Below, piece after piece: positions 24,407-33,385 of a stretch of DNA of 64,000 bases. Position 1 is the first letter of the stretch. The number at the start of each line of letters is the position of its first letter. Made by a program: the position numbers and the translations under genes. A model generated the notes under the pieces. That model worked only from the letters and a program-made list of their open reading frames with translations. It was not told the DNA's origin and did not search any database. The stretch is from an uncultured Clostridia bacterium (GTDB taxonomy: Bacteria > Bacillota > Clostridia > TANB77 > CAG-508), in assembly GCA_948891265.1 (NCBI GenBank), contig CAQUBD010000007.1, forward strand, positions 1-64,000, written 5' to 3'.

Positions 24407-24883
24407 TTATAACATATTTTTTATATTTATGTTATTTACTAAATTGTTATAAATCGTTTTATCTAAATACATATTTTTCTTTATAAAATCTTTTTCAATT
24501 ATTTTCAAAAATCTTTCAATCTCAATTTTTATCTCTCTATCTGTCATAGTATTAGTAAAAAAATGCAGTCCATTTGCAGGCATAGGTTCAATGAAATGCT
24601 TTTTAGTTGTATTATAAAAGTATCTTTTATCTTTGCATAGCCATAAGTCAAAAATTATATCTTTTCCTTTTATAATAATTTGTATATAGCCTACAATTTG
24701 ATTGTACTTCCAAATAGATTGTGGCAAATTAAATCTTTTTAACCATCTTTCATAATCTCCTATTTCATCATTAAGTTCTAAAAAGTGTTTTATACTAGAT
24801 TCATTGGAAGTTTCCCATTTTTTATAATATTTTTCTTCACTCATAGAATAAACAGGAATTTCAAATATCACTTTTGGCTCCAT
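24407..24883 (-). CDS. Hypothetical protein in accessory island
   Basis: This soluble protein of about 158 residues is rich in Trp, Lys and Ile and has no signal peptide. Its first part reads P-K-V-I-F-E-I-P-V-Y-S-M-S and it ends in Asn-rich helices. I do not recognise it. Several ATGs lie close together (24901, 24889, 24883); AGGAGAA positions favour the one at 24883. It precedes the exported-protein gene on the same strand. Confidence 0.45.
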   Translation of the reverse strand: MEPKVIFEIPVYSMSEEKYYKKWETSNESSIKHFLELNDEIGDYERWLKRFNLPQSIWKYNQIVGYIQIIIKGKDIIFDLWLCKDKRYFYNTTKKHFIEPMPANGLHFFTNTMTDREIKIEIERFLKIIEKDFIKKNMYLDKTIYNNLVNNINIKNML

Positions 24884-24970
24884 TATCATTTCTCCTAACA
24901 TGAAAATTCAATTCAATTATAATATAAAGCATTGCTTTTTACAATAGCTAGGTAGTCAAATAGTTTATAT

Positions 24971-25006
24971 AACAAAACAAGATAGAATAATCTACCTTGC
25001 TTTGTT
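24971..25006 (-). terminator. Terminator at the relaxase 3' end
   Basis: AACAAAACAAGATAGA (24971-24986) pairs with 24991-25006 around a 4-nt loop. The hairpin contains the relaxase stop codon and marks the end of the mobilization operon. Confidence 0.65.
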
Positions 25007-26281
25007 TTTATCTTTTTTATTCTTTTCTTGTTCTTTCTCAAATTGTTCTTTTTCCTGTTCTATTTGCTCGTGTAATTGATATTGCTTAATTTTCTCCATC
25101 CTTTGCTTTATATTATTGCAATGCTTAATTTCTTCTGTAATAGGAGTAATTCGTTTTGAAATTTCTATAATTTCATTTTCCATTACTTGCTTTTCTTCAT
25201 CTGTTTTTGCTCTTTTATGCTTTTTCCAAAGATTTTCGCGTTGGCTCTTTAATGGATTTACTCTTTCATAAGCAGATTTTTCAAAATCTAATAATTCTTG
25301 CTCTGTTTTTATATCATTTTTTGCCAAAAATCTTGCTTGATTAGAATACTCGTCCATTTTCTTGATTTCTGCTATTAGTTCAGGTGTTATTCTTGTCATA
25401 TTCGATTTTAAGGTGCTTTCTGTATTGATACCGAATAATTTCTCATATTGATATATAAGATAGGCAATAGAGCCTTTATTTTGGTAATGCTTTTCTTTTT
25501 GTTTATTATAATTTTCATAAGTTCTAGTAATTAGAATCATAGAATTAGATGAGTAGGGGAATAGTGTCTGTGTTTCTAGTATTCTCTTGTATATATTTTC
25601 TTTTGAGTATTTATTTCCAAACTGTCTTTCAATTCTCGTATTTCTTTTGTATGGATTACGCCTTATAGATAAAGTGTAGTTCTTGTCTGTAACTATATAA
25701 TCTAAATCTTGTAGTATTTTTATAAACTCGTTATAATCTTTGGCATTTTCTATTGCATAGTCAATAGAATCTTTCATCAGTTCCTTATATAAACTGCTTG
25801 TAGCATATTTATTATATTTTTCTTCTTGAGATAATACACTTAATCCATATTCTTCACAAAGTCTATCTGATGTTTTTCTCATTATTGCATAATCTTTTTT
25901 AGTGTTACAAAATTTCTTGCCATCTAAAAAAGAAACAGAGTTTAGTATGAAGTGATTATGCAAATTATCTGTGTTCAAATGTGTTGTAACTATTACTTGA
26001 AATTTATCTCCCCATAATTCTTCAGCTAGTTTCATTCCAATTTCATGGGCTTGTTCTGGTGTTATTTCTCCTTTTACAAAAGATTGCACTGCATGAAAGC
26101 ATTGTATGCCATCTGTTTTGAAAAATTGCTTTTTTATATTTATCATTTCTTGATATGCTGTATCAGGCATACAATTTATACCTGATACATATAACTTTTC
26201 TTCTGTCTTTTCTCCATTTACTGCATAATTTATTGTAACATCTAATCTGTCTTTTACTTTCCATATTTTTGTTACTGCCAT
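24992..26281 (-). CDS. Relaxase/mobilization nuclease (MOBP, VirD2-like)
   Basis: Relaxases nick DNA at oriT and pilot the strand in conjugative transfer. This 429-residue protein has the Relaxase domain in its first 150 residues. The metal-binding triad is His101, His108 and His110 in T-H-L-N-T-D-N-L-H-N-H, and a candidate nucleophilic tyrosine is Tyr20. The rest is helical, with a Lys/Glu-rich coiled C-terminus (about 370-429). It starts immediately after mobC (3 bp between stop and ATG), as usual for mobC-relaxase pairs. It appears intact, unlike mobC and tnpX of the same element. Confidence 0.88.
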   Translation of the reverse strand: MAVTKIWKVKDRLDVTINYAVNGEKTEEKLYVSGINCMPDTAYQEMINIKKQFFKTDGIQCFHAVQSFVKGEITPEQAHEIGMKLAEELWGDKFQVIVTTHLNTDNLHNHFILNSVSFLDGKKFCNTKKDYAIMRKTSDRLCEEYGLSVLSQEEKYNKYATSSLYKELMKDSIDYAIENAKDYNEFIKILQDLDYIVTDKNYTLSIRRNPYKRNTRIERQFGNKYSKENIYKRILETQTLFPYSSNSMILITRTYENYNKQKEKHYQNKGSIAYLIYQYEKLFGINTESTLKSNMTRITPELIAEIKKMDEYSNQARFLAKNDIKTEQELLDFEKSAYERVNPLKSQRENLWKKHKRAKTDEEKQVMENEIIEISKRITPITEEIKHCNNIKQRMEKIKQYQLHEQIEQEKEQFEKEQEKNKKDKNKAR

Positions 26282-26284
26282 AAT

Positions 26285-26645
26285 CTATTGCCACCCACTA
26301 ACACTTTTATTTTTTGTTGGTATAAGATAAACTTCTTCTAATGCTAATATAAAATTTTGTATTTGATTATATAAGGTAGCATATTTATTTTCATTTACAT
26401 AGCCTTTATACTGATTATATATTCTTGACATTTGATTTAAGTTTGTTGCCATACCACGAAGTTGTGCAAGTATCTCGTAAAACTTTTCATCTGGCTTTTC
26501 TTTTAACTGATAGTCTAAAATTATTTTTCTAAAGAACTCTGATTTATTTAATCCAGACTTTTTTACTTTCTCATTTAATATTCTATTTTCTTCTTCGTTT
26601 AAGAAAATGTTTATTTTTATATTTCTGTTTCTTATAATTTTTCAT
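26285..26645 (-). pseudogene. mobC: mobC-like mobilization accessory gene, frameshifted at the start
   Basis: The frame ending at 26285 encodes about 117 residues typical of MobC relaxosome proteins: an N-terminal ribbon-helix-helix part (I-K-I-N-I-F-L-N-E-E-E) and L-R-G-M-A-T-N-L-N-Q-M-S-R in the MobC domain. The only suitable ATG (26645) is out of frame by one base. It is followed by five A residues, and removing one A would give M-K-I-I-R-N-R-N-I-K in frame. Upstream in frame there is a TGA. It is either a homopolymer frameshift, an assembly error, or translation from a rare ATT/ATA start. Confidence 0.7.
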
Positions 26646-26649
26646 CTCA

Positions 26650-26760
26650 CTTTCTGTTTTTTTATTAGGGTTTGGGACTTGTCCCATTCAATATTGGTAT
26701 TTGTGGCGTGAGTACAAATACGTTGCTTGCTAAATCAATATTTTTAGGTTGTACTCACAT
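26650..26760. other. Candidate oriT: inverted repeats upstream of mobC
   Basis: GTGAGTACAA (26708-26717) and TTGTACTCAC (26749-26758) form a perfect 10-bp inverted repeat around a 31-bp loop. GGGAC and GTCCC form a tight hairpin at about 26673-26684. This intergenic stretch directly precedes mobC and the relaxase, the usual place for a transfer origin. The nick site is not identified. Confidence 0.5.
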
Positions 26761-26819
26761 TTCATATTTGTTGATTATTCTTAATTTACTGAAAATCAGT
26801 TATAAATTATGATAAATTT

Positions 26820-27197
26820 TTATACATAAATTAGTTCACTATATATAATTTCTTCTGCAATATTCTTAATAGAATTCATTGCTGACACCCAAGCTAATTG
26901 ATTTTTTTCTTTTAATTCTTCTGTAATATTTTCTTTTTTTACTAACTCATTTATCATAAAATCTAATCTATTTTGAGCTGTTTCTTGTATTTCTTTTAAG
27001 TGATTATTAAGTGTTCCTTTTGTAAACATTATCATATATTCTGCTTTTTTATTTGTTTTTAGATAGTTTAATCTTGATCTACCATATTTGTTTAGTGTTA
27101 TTTTTTCTTTTTCTAATACTAGATTTGGCATATAGTAGTCTCCTTGTTTTGTATATTCAATTCCATATTTAATTTCTTTTATTTCTTTATTTTCCAC
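26820..27197 (-). CDS. tnpV: TnpV-like transposon-encoded protein
   Basis: This 125-residue protein matches what I recall of TnpV, an accessory protein of Tn4451-type elements. It has Y-G-I-E-Y-T-K-Q-G-D-Y-Y-M-P-N-L near the start, K-Y-G-R-S-R-L-N-Y-L-K in the middle, and Q-L-A-W-V-S-A-M-N-S-I and A-E-E-I-I-Y-S-E-L-I-Y at the end. Its function is not established. GGAGGT precedes a GTG start. It lies 27 bp downstream of the tnpX stop, in the order seen in Tn4451 relatives. Confidence 0.75.
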   Translation of the reverse strand: MENKEIKEIKYGIEYTKQGDYYMPNLVLEKEKITLNKYGRSRLNYLKTNKKAEYMIMFTKGTLNNHLKEIQETAQNRLDFMINELVKKENITEELKEKNQLAWVSAMNSIKNIAEEIIYSELIYV

Positions 27198-27224
27198 TTG
27201 TTTTTACCTCCAACATTTTATTTT

Positions 27225-29055
27225 TTAACTAACTTTTTCTCGTTCTTTTACACGAATTTCACCTATAATATGATTATCTTTTTGAATAGGAAAACTCTTA
27301 TCATTTGCAATTAACTCTACTAATTTAAATAGTCTTTCTCCATTTTCATTTGTTTCCTTTATTCTATAATATTTCTTTTGATAACCTTTCTTAGGTGCAT
27401 CTGGTCTATCTAATTCATAATATGAAACTTCATAATAATCGCTTAATCTTTCCATATATTCTTGTAGTTCTTTTTTATCCATTTGTACTGTTGTAGTAAT
27501 ACTAGCTTCTTCTTTTCCTATTGTGCAAGAAGATGTAAAGTCAAACATTCCATAGTCTAAAATTTTGCAAATTTGTTCAATAAAGCTACTCCTAAATTTG
27601 ATATTTACTAATTTATAAAAGCCATTTTCGTTCTTATCAATCGTAACATTTTCTATAAATTTTGAAATAAATTCTTGTTTTTCTTCTTTGGTTTTATTAC
27701 TCCATTGAAGCTCTAACATATCATAAAATTGATTAGAACGAATTAGTTTTTCTTTTTCCACATCTCTATCAGCCATTATTTGCTGTGGGGAAAAGGTCTG
27801 TTTATTCAAGTCTATTGCTTGTATTCTTTTTTCTTCTAATAGGTTTAATTTTTCTTCAATTACTCTATAATCTTCGGAAAAATCATTTACTTCTACAATT
27901 CCTTTGATGTATGCTTCTTTAATTCTATCCTTTTGTTTTTTCAAATTTGCAATTTCTTTATCTAGTTTTGCCGTATCTTGTTCTTTTTTATCTGCTAAAA
28001 CAGGGAAGAAGTATTGCTTTACTGTCATATCATATTCTACTAAATTCATAATCAAATCCATTGTTACATTTTCAATTAAATCTTCTCTTAAATACAGCTT
28101 ACAGTCGGTGCAATGATAATACATATATTTTTTCTTTTTGCCACCTGATCCTTTACAAGTCATTAACTTGCCACATTTTGGACAGATTAACTTTTGCATA
28201 AAGATATAAACTCTATCTCTGCAAAAAGCTCTTTGATTTTTCTCTTTTTGGGCTTGTACTTCATAAAACATAGCTCTTGAAATTATTGGCTCTACTACAT
28301 CTCTATAAATAACAGGCTCTTTTCCTTGTTCTTTGCCAACTCTCTTAAATCTTTCATAATCTCCCATATAAATTTTATTATTTATCATTTTTTCTATTGT
28401 AGAATCTTTCCATTTTGCTTTTGTAAGTGTTGGTATTTGTTCTTCATTTAGAATATTTGCTATTGTTTGATAGCTTTTGCCCTCTAAATACATATTAAAT
28501 ATTCTAATGACTAACTCTTTTGTAGTTTCATCAATTATCATTTTTTTGCCTTCTCTTTTGTAGCCAAGAGGACATCTATTAGGAATATGTCCAGATTTTA
28601 TTGCACCTGTTAAACCGAACTTTGTTCTTTCACTAACTATCTCAATTTCTAGTTGTGATAATACTGTTAGCATACGCACGAAAAACCTGCCATTAGCGGT
28701 TGAGGTATTTACATCATCTTTATCACACACCAAATAACAATTATGCTTTTCTAGGTCTGATATTAACACCTCTAAGTCTCTTACAGACCTTGTTACTCTA
28801 TCTAGCTTATATGCTACGATATAGTTGATTTTTCCTGCTCTCATATCAGTTAGCATTTGTTGAAAAGCTGGTCTGTGTTCCATATCTTTTGCACTAATTC
28901 CTGCATCTTTGTAAACTTTAAATATCTCATATTCCTTATATTTACAAAGTTGTTTTAGCTTTTCTTCCTGTTCTCCTAAACTAAATCCGTTCTCTTGCTT
29001 GATCTTCTGTACTTACACGAATATAAATTCCTGCCTTTTTTGTTTCTCCATTCAT
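27225..29055 (-). pseudogene. tnpX: TnpX-like large serine recombinase, frameshifted
   Basis: Large serine recombinases excise and insert Tn4451-type elements. A proper start (ATG at 29055 after GGAGG) opens a frame with A-G-I-Y-I-R-V-S-T-E-D-Q, including the catalytic Ser15. That frame stops at a TAG (28981-28983) after 24 codons. The rest of the protein is in another frame: G-F-S-L-G-E-Q, then G-K-I-N-Y-I-V-A-Y-K-L-D-R with the usual arginines, a zinc ribbon (C-P-K-C-G-K and C-T-D-C), and a long C-terminal domain. The shift lies at 28989-28995, in an AGAGA run. The remaining 552-codon ORF lacks the catalytic serine, so the element is probably immobile. Confidence 0.85.
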
Positions 29056-29104
29056 TCTATAAATATTCCTCCTTCCAAATTATGAATAGAAAGGCAACTA
29101 AAAA

Positions 29105-29143
29105 AGTGCCACATAGCATAGGTTATAGCTATTGACACTTTAG
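29105..29143. repeat. Imperfect hairpin beside tnpX
   Basis: AAAAGTG..CA..ATAGC is mirrored by GCTAT..CACTTT with a 10-nt loop, 50 bp upstream of the tnpX start. It could be a terminator for the small ORFs upstream or part of the element's end. Confidence 0.4.
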
Positions 29144-29246
29144 AGTTTTATATTATTATTAACTATCTCTATAATTTTCTTAAAAAACACAAATAAACCA
29201 ATATAGTATAATTTTTTAAAACTCTAAAATGTTTTGTCGTTTTCTC

Positions 29247-29417
29247 CTATGATATGTATTCTTGTAACTTGGACATTGGATATTTTGTCCTTAAATCTGT
29301 TACGTAGAAGTAATCATGTTCATTAAAGAATAACAATAATTTGTTATTTATGATTACTCTATGGGGCTCTACATACGCTAAATTCGTATGTTCAATTATT
29401 CTTAAACACCCGCTCAA
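29247..29417 (-). CDS. Small ORF upstream of tnpX (about 56 aa), overlapping frame
   Basis: The reading has normal codon use and content (A-Y-V-E-P-H-R-V-I-I-N-N-K, then F-N-E-H-D-Y-F-Y-V-T-D-L-R) and ends at TAG 29247. The only visible start is a TTG at 29417 inside the preceding small ORF, which it overlaps by 26 bp in another frame. It could be a separate, translationally coupled gene, or the two may be one gene split by a frameshift. No family is recognised. Confidence 0.4.
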   Translation of the reverse strand: MSGCLRIIEHTNLAYVEPHRVIINNKLLLFFNEHDYFYVTDLRTKYPMSKLQEYIS

Positions 29418-29520
29418 TGATTTCGAGTTGTTGTTTAATGGAGTTTATACGACACGCCCACTTGATTTTAGAGTGTAATTCATCACTCATATTGATTGTT
29501 TTCTTAATAATATGTAACAT
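29392..29520 (-). CDS. Small ORF at element end (42 aa)
   Basis: The 42-residue helical peptide (M-L-H-I-I-K-K-T-I-N-M at the start, R-V-F-K-N-N at the end) follows AAAGGAGG, though 13 nt separate GGAGG from the ATG. It overlaps the next small ORF in a different frame. It probably belongs to the mobilizable element. A hairpin (ACATACG with CGTATGT, about 29371-29391) follows the stop. Function unknown. Confidence 0.45.
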   Translation of the reverse strand: MLHIIKKTINMSDELHSKIKWACRINSIKQQLEIIERVFKNN

Positions 29521-29672
29521 AATATCACAAAAACCTCCTTTTTTCAATAGTTTTAGTCAAAAAAAGTCCAACCCATAAGAGTTGGAATAAGATTTTTGTG
29601 TTCATCTAATTTTTCATAGTCTTAAAATCAAGTTTTATCAAGACTTTCAAAAAGTTCGACGAAAATTGTCTG

Positions 29673-29759
29673 TGGTGCCGGTGGTGGGACTCGAACCCAC
29701 ACGCCATTTCTGACAACAGATTTTGAGTCTGCCCCGTCTACCAATTCCAGCACACCGGC
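29673..29759 (-). tRNA. tRNA-Leu (CAA)
   Basis: The sequence folds as a class II tRNA: acceptor GCCGGTG/CACCGGC, an anticodon stem CAGA/TCTG enclosing the loop CTCAAAA with anticodon CAA, a long variable arm, and a T-arm with GGTTCGAGTCC. CCA is encoded. The length is 87 nt. Its 3' end faces the accessory island, the usual side for integration next to tRNA genes. Confidence 0.97.
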
Positions 29760-29872
29760 ATATAAAACTAAATAACAATATATTACTTTGCTATTTAGTT
29801 CCATATTATATTAGCATACTTATTCAAAAATGTCTAGTAAATTTCAAATTTTGTCTAGAAATATTGATTTTA

Positions 29873-32620
29873 TTATATATTATCATTCCTTATTGTCTCA
29901 ATAATATTTTGTTTATTAATTTTAGACATAGAATACTTCATAATAATACCAATCACAATAGCAACAAATATAACAGAAATCACAATTGATTTAACAGGCA
30001 ACATATAAGTCATACCCATGTCAATTTCAAAAGCTTTATATATCAAATATGATAATCCTACTCCTATTGGAATACCAATAATTAGTGACTTTAACCCATA
30101 GAAAATACTTTCTAACCTAATCATTCTATTAAACTCTTTTTTTGTCATACCAATTGACTTAAGCATTGCAAATTCTTTTCTTCTTAAATTCATATTTGTA
30201 GTAATTGTGTTGAAAATATTTGTTATTCCAATTGCTGTTATTACTGTAATAAATCCATATAAGAAAATTGAAATTACTAAAACTATAGCATTATTTTGTT
30301 TTACAGATTCTTCATAATTTAATATACTTATATCTTCTTCACTCATATTTATACTTTTGTAAAATTCTTTTATCTCATCTTCAACTTTAAAACTATCTTT
30401 TGTATTTATTTGTATAACATTCAAATTTGAATATCCTATTTTTTCGATATATTCATCACTTACAAGTAAAAATCCTCTATTACTATACATATTTTCAAAT
30501 CCCATTGGTCTTTCAGACGTTCTAGCTATCACTTTTATATCTAAAGGTCTTGAAGTTATATTTGATTTATCTAGTGCTACATCACTTAAAACTGTTATTT
30601 TTCCAGTTACAACATCTCCTTTTTGCCATTTATATAAGTTTCCTTGTATTTTATTTCCTTCTTCATCATGATCTATGCAACTATCAAGTAATATTGCTCC
30701 ATCTTTGTAATCTTCATATTTTCCACCTATATTTTTAATAAGCTTATTATATTCTTCTTTTCCTAGAGCCATAATTGTAAGTATATCATTTTTTTCTATT
30801 TCGTTTCCATATTCATCATAATTTTTATATCTTTCATCAACATCTTTCCCAAATTCTGAAAAATGCTCTTTTCCTTCAATTTCAATTATATTTAATCTTT
30901 GTATAGTAAATTCGTCTATTCCTTCTAATTTTGAAACTTCTAAAAATCTTTCATATTTCTTTTGTAGGTTTTGTTTTGTTATCTCTTCATCTGATCTCTC
31001 ATATAGTGATATATTATATCCTATTTCTGTATAATATGACTCTGATGTTTTAAATCCAAACTCTATAAAGCTTGATATCGCTATAAAAGTCACAACACTT
31101 ACTACTATTGATATTACTGTTGTTCTATATTTCTTTTTACTTCTTTTTAAGTTTTTATATGCTATTTCTCCACCTGTTTTAAATATCATTTTTATAATTT
31201 TAGGACATTTTACTTTCTTAGCTTTTAATTTTATATCATCTGAATTCCTTATTGCTTCTATTGGTGTTACTTTTGAGGCTTTTCTTGCAGAGCTTTTACA
31301 TGATAACCATATTGTAATCACTGATATAATAATGCTTAAAAGTATTGCACCCCAAGAAATACTATAAACTAAATCAATTGTTTCTATATATTTGTTTATT
31401 ATGTTATTTACTATTTTTAATACAATGTCAATTGCAAATACTCCACTTAATATTCCTAAAGGAATTCCTATACATCCTAATATAAGACCTTCAAAATACA
31501 CACTTTTCTTTATTTGTTTTTTTGTAGCTCCTATACTTGAAAGCATTCCATATTGTTTTAATCTTTCTGTTATTGATATCGCAAAACCATTTCTTATTAC
31601 AAATACACTTGATACTAAAACTATTGCCATTATAATTCCGCCTACAGTATATAGAAATTGTAATGTATTATCACTTAAATTTGCACCCTTATAAGACAAT
31701 AAATCGTAATTTAATGTGAAATCATATTTATAACTTGTATATGCTGCATTTCTTAAACCTCTAAAAGTTGTAGCATTTTCTTTTTCTTCACTTGTTTGTG
31801 CTTTTACCATTTCATTTATTTGTTCGGTATATTCTTGATATTTGAATAAGTTTTTGTATAATACTGATATATTGGCATTGCTTTTGACATTTTCTAATTT
31901 AGTTATAACTGTATATCCTGGTGCAGAATAATCTTCCATAAATGGTCTTTGTATTATTCCTACAATTTTATATTCTTTTTTTGTAGTATTCACAATTTCT
32001 TCTTCAAACTCATCTTTAGGTTGCTTATTTTTCGTTATTTCAACTGTTTCATTTTCTGTTATGTGAAGAGTTGTTTCTGAATTTTCTGTTCCAGTTAAAT
32101 ATGGATTGTTTTGTGTTAGTTTTTCTCCTGTTGTAAGCTGCCTTGTTCCTACATCTAATGTGATTGTATCTCCTACTTTTAGATTTACTTTTCCATTTGC
32201 TATAATATGATTTGAAATTACTAATTCCTTTTCATTTTCAGGCATTCTTCCTTCTGTTATTGATAATCCCATATTTGCTAAATATTTGTTATCCATTGCA
32301 AGTACATTCACATATGGCTTGTATTTGTTTTTGCTTCCTTCCAAATATGAGTATCCTAACTCTTCTGATAAGTAATAATCTTCTACATTTCTATTTTCTT
32401 CTATGTATTTTAGCTCTTCTTTTGGGATTTCATAAAATGTTGCATGATAGTTCCCTTCTCTTTCTTTTACCATTTCAATTAAAGTATTTTGAAAACTTGT
32501 GATAATTCCTGCAACTCCACATATTAATGCTGTTGAAAGAATTATTCCTATAATTATAACTAATGAACGTTTTTTGTTTAGTTTCAAATCTTTAATACTT
32601 AAATTATTTAATATTTTCAT
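29873..32620 (-). CDS. ABC transporter permease with FtsX-like domains
   Basis: This membrane protein of about 915 residues has one N-terminal helix, a large extracellular MacB-type periplasmic-core-like region, three helices of a first FtsX domain (about 335-460), further helices and a second extracellular region (about 500-770), and a second FtsX block at the C-terminus (about 780-900). This is the duplicated-permease type of peptide or lipid exporter in Gram-positive bacteria. The frame is open to 32665, but those 15 extra codons are REP copy C. The ATG at 32620 follows AAAGGAGGG, so it is the start. It pairs with the ATPase gene 72 bp upstream. Confidence 0.88.
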   Translation of the reverse strand: MKILNNLSIKDLKLNKKRSLVIIIGIILSTALICGVAGIITSFQNTLIEMVKEREGNYHATFYEIPKEELKYIEENRNVEDYYLSEELGYSYLEGSKNKYKPYVNVLAMDNKYLANMGLSITEGRMPENEKELVISNHIIANGKVNLKVGDTITLDVGTRQLTTGEKLTQNNPYLTGTENSETTLHITENETVEITKNKQPKDEFEEEIVNTTKKEYKIVGIIQRPFMEDYSAPGYTVITKLENVKSNANISVLYKNLFKYQEYTEQINEMVKAQTSEEKENATTFRGLRNAAYTSYKYDFTLNYDLLSYKGANLSDNTLQFLYTVGGIIMAIVLVSSVFVIRNGFAISITERLKQYGMLSSIGATKKQIKKSVYFEGLILGCIGIPLGILSGVFAIDIVLKIVNNIINKYIETIDLVYSISWGAILLSIIISVITIWLSCKSSARKASKVTPIEAIRNSDDIKLKAKKVKCPKIIKMIFKTGGEIAYKNLKRSKKKYRTTVISIVVSVVTFIAISSFIEFGFKTSESYYTEIGYNISLYERSDEEITKQNLQKKYERFLEVSKLEGIDEFTIQRLNIIEIEGKEHFSEFGKDVDERYKNYDEYGNEIEKNDILTIMALGKEEYNKLIKNIGGKYEDYKDGAILLDSCIDHDEEGNKIQGNLYKWQKGDVVTGKITVLSDVALDKSNITSRPLDIKVIARTSERPMGFENMYSNRGFLLVSDEYIEKIGYSNLNVIQINTKDSFKVEDEIKEFYKSINMSEEDISILNYEESVKQNNAIVLVISIFLYGFITVITAIGITNIFNTITTNMNLRRKEFAMLKSIGMTKKEFNRMIRLESIFYGLKSLIIGIPIGVGLSYLIYKAFEIDMGMTYMLPVKSIVISVIFVAIVIGIIMKYSMSKINKQNIIETIRNDNI

Positions 32621-32632
32621 AGTTCCCTCCTT

Positions 32633-32691
32633 TTGTCCTTTTGGGGACGTTTCCTTTTGGGACAAAAATGTCCTTTTGGGGACACATCTTG
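32633..32691 (-). repeat. REP/MITE-like repeat, copy C
   Basis: On the minus strand: AAGATGTGTCCCC, a GGACATTTTTGTCC hairpin, AAAAGGAAACGTCCCC and AAAAGGAC, all within 59 bp. It fills the gap between the ATPase stop and the permease ribosome binding site. Confidence 0.8.
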
Positions 32692-33372
32692 TTATTTATT
32701 TTTTTCATCTTTTATAATTTTTCCATCGTCTATAGTGATGATTCTATCAGCTTCTAATGCTATTTTTTCATCATGAGTTATAATAATAACAGTTTGATTA
32801 TACTTTTTATTAGAAAGTTTTAATAATGACACTATTTCTTCACTTGCTTTAGAATCCAAGTTACCTGTTGGTTCATCTGCAAGCATTATTGCTGGTTCAT
32901 TCATCATTGCTCTTCCTATTGATACTCTTTGTTGTTGTCCTCCTGATAATTGATTAGGCAAATTATTTTTTCTGTTTTCTAGTCCTAATGTTTGTAATAA
33001 ATCATTTAATCTTTTTTCATTTATCTCTTTTCTATCTAAACTACATGGTAATGTTATATTTTCTACTACATTTAGAACTGGTATTAAATTATAAAATTGA
33101 TATATTAATCCTACTTGCCTTCTTCTAAATATTGCTAGATTATCATCACTTAGTGTGTATATGTCTTTTCCTTCTATAAATACTTTTCCTGATGTTGGTC
33201 TGTCTACTCCACCTAACATGTGTAATAGTGTTGATTTTCCACTTCCACTTGCTCCTATTATTGCAACAAATTCTCCTTTTTCTATTGAGAATGATATGTT
33301 GTCTACTGCTTTTACTTTGTTTGCTCCTTTTCCATATGTTTTGCTTAAATTCTCTACTCTTAAAATTTCCAT
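32692..33372 (-). CDS. ABC transporter ATP-binding protein (MacB/LolD type)
   Basis: This 226-residue ATPase energises the adjacent FtsX-like permease. Walker A is G-A-S-G-S-G-K-S-T (residues 39-47), the signature is L-S-G-G-Q-Q-Q-R-V near 141, Walker B is I-M-L-A-D-E-P-T-G near 160, and the switch His is in I-I-T-H-D. Sequence and length match the three-component MacB/BceA-like group that exports or senses peptides and lipids. AGGAGA precedes the ATG. REP copy C follows its stop codon directly. Confidence 0.93.
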   Translation of the reverse strand: MEILRVENLSKTYGKGANKVKAVDNISFSIEKGEFVAIIGASGSGKSTLLHMLGGVDRPTSGKVFIEGKDIYTLSDDNLAIFRRRQVGLIYQFYNLIPVLNVVENITLPCSLDRKEINEKRLNDLLQTLGLENRKNNLPNQLSGGQQQRVSIGRAMMNEPAIMLADEPTGNLDSKASEEIVSLLKLSNKKYNQTVIIITHDEKIALEADRIITIDDGKIIKDEKNK

Positions 33373-33385
33373 TTTTTCTCCTTTC

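Larger units (their letters stand above)
24971..29520 (-). mobile_element. Decayed Tn4451-like mobilizable element
   Basis: From 29.5 to 25.0 kb, all on the minus strand, lie two overlapping small ORFs, tnpX (large serine recombinase, frameshifted), tnpV, an inverted-repeat region suited to an oriT, mobC (frameshifted) and a MOBP-type relaxase. This set and order resemble Tn4451/Tn4453 relatives of Clostridia. Exact ends are not visible to me. The right side lies next to tRNA-Leu. No resistance cargo is seen inside; the genes at 21.9-24.9 kb may be cargo or older island content. Confidence 0.65.

Noticed and set aside
29723..29989. 88-codon plus-strand ORF over tRNA-Leu
   Set aside because: Runs through the tRNA and the 3' end of the permease gene; no ribosome binding site.
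32621..32665. N-terminal extension of the FtsX-like permease
   Set aside because: These 15 codons are translated REP copy C; AAAGGAGGG positions the start at 32620.
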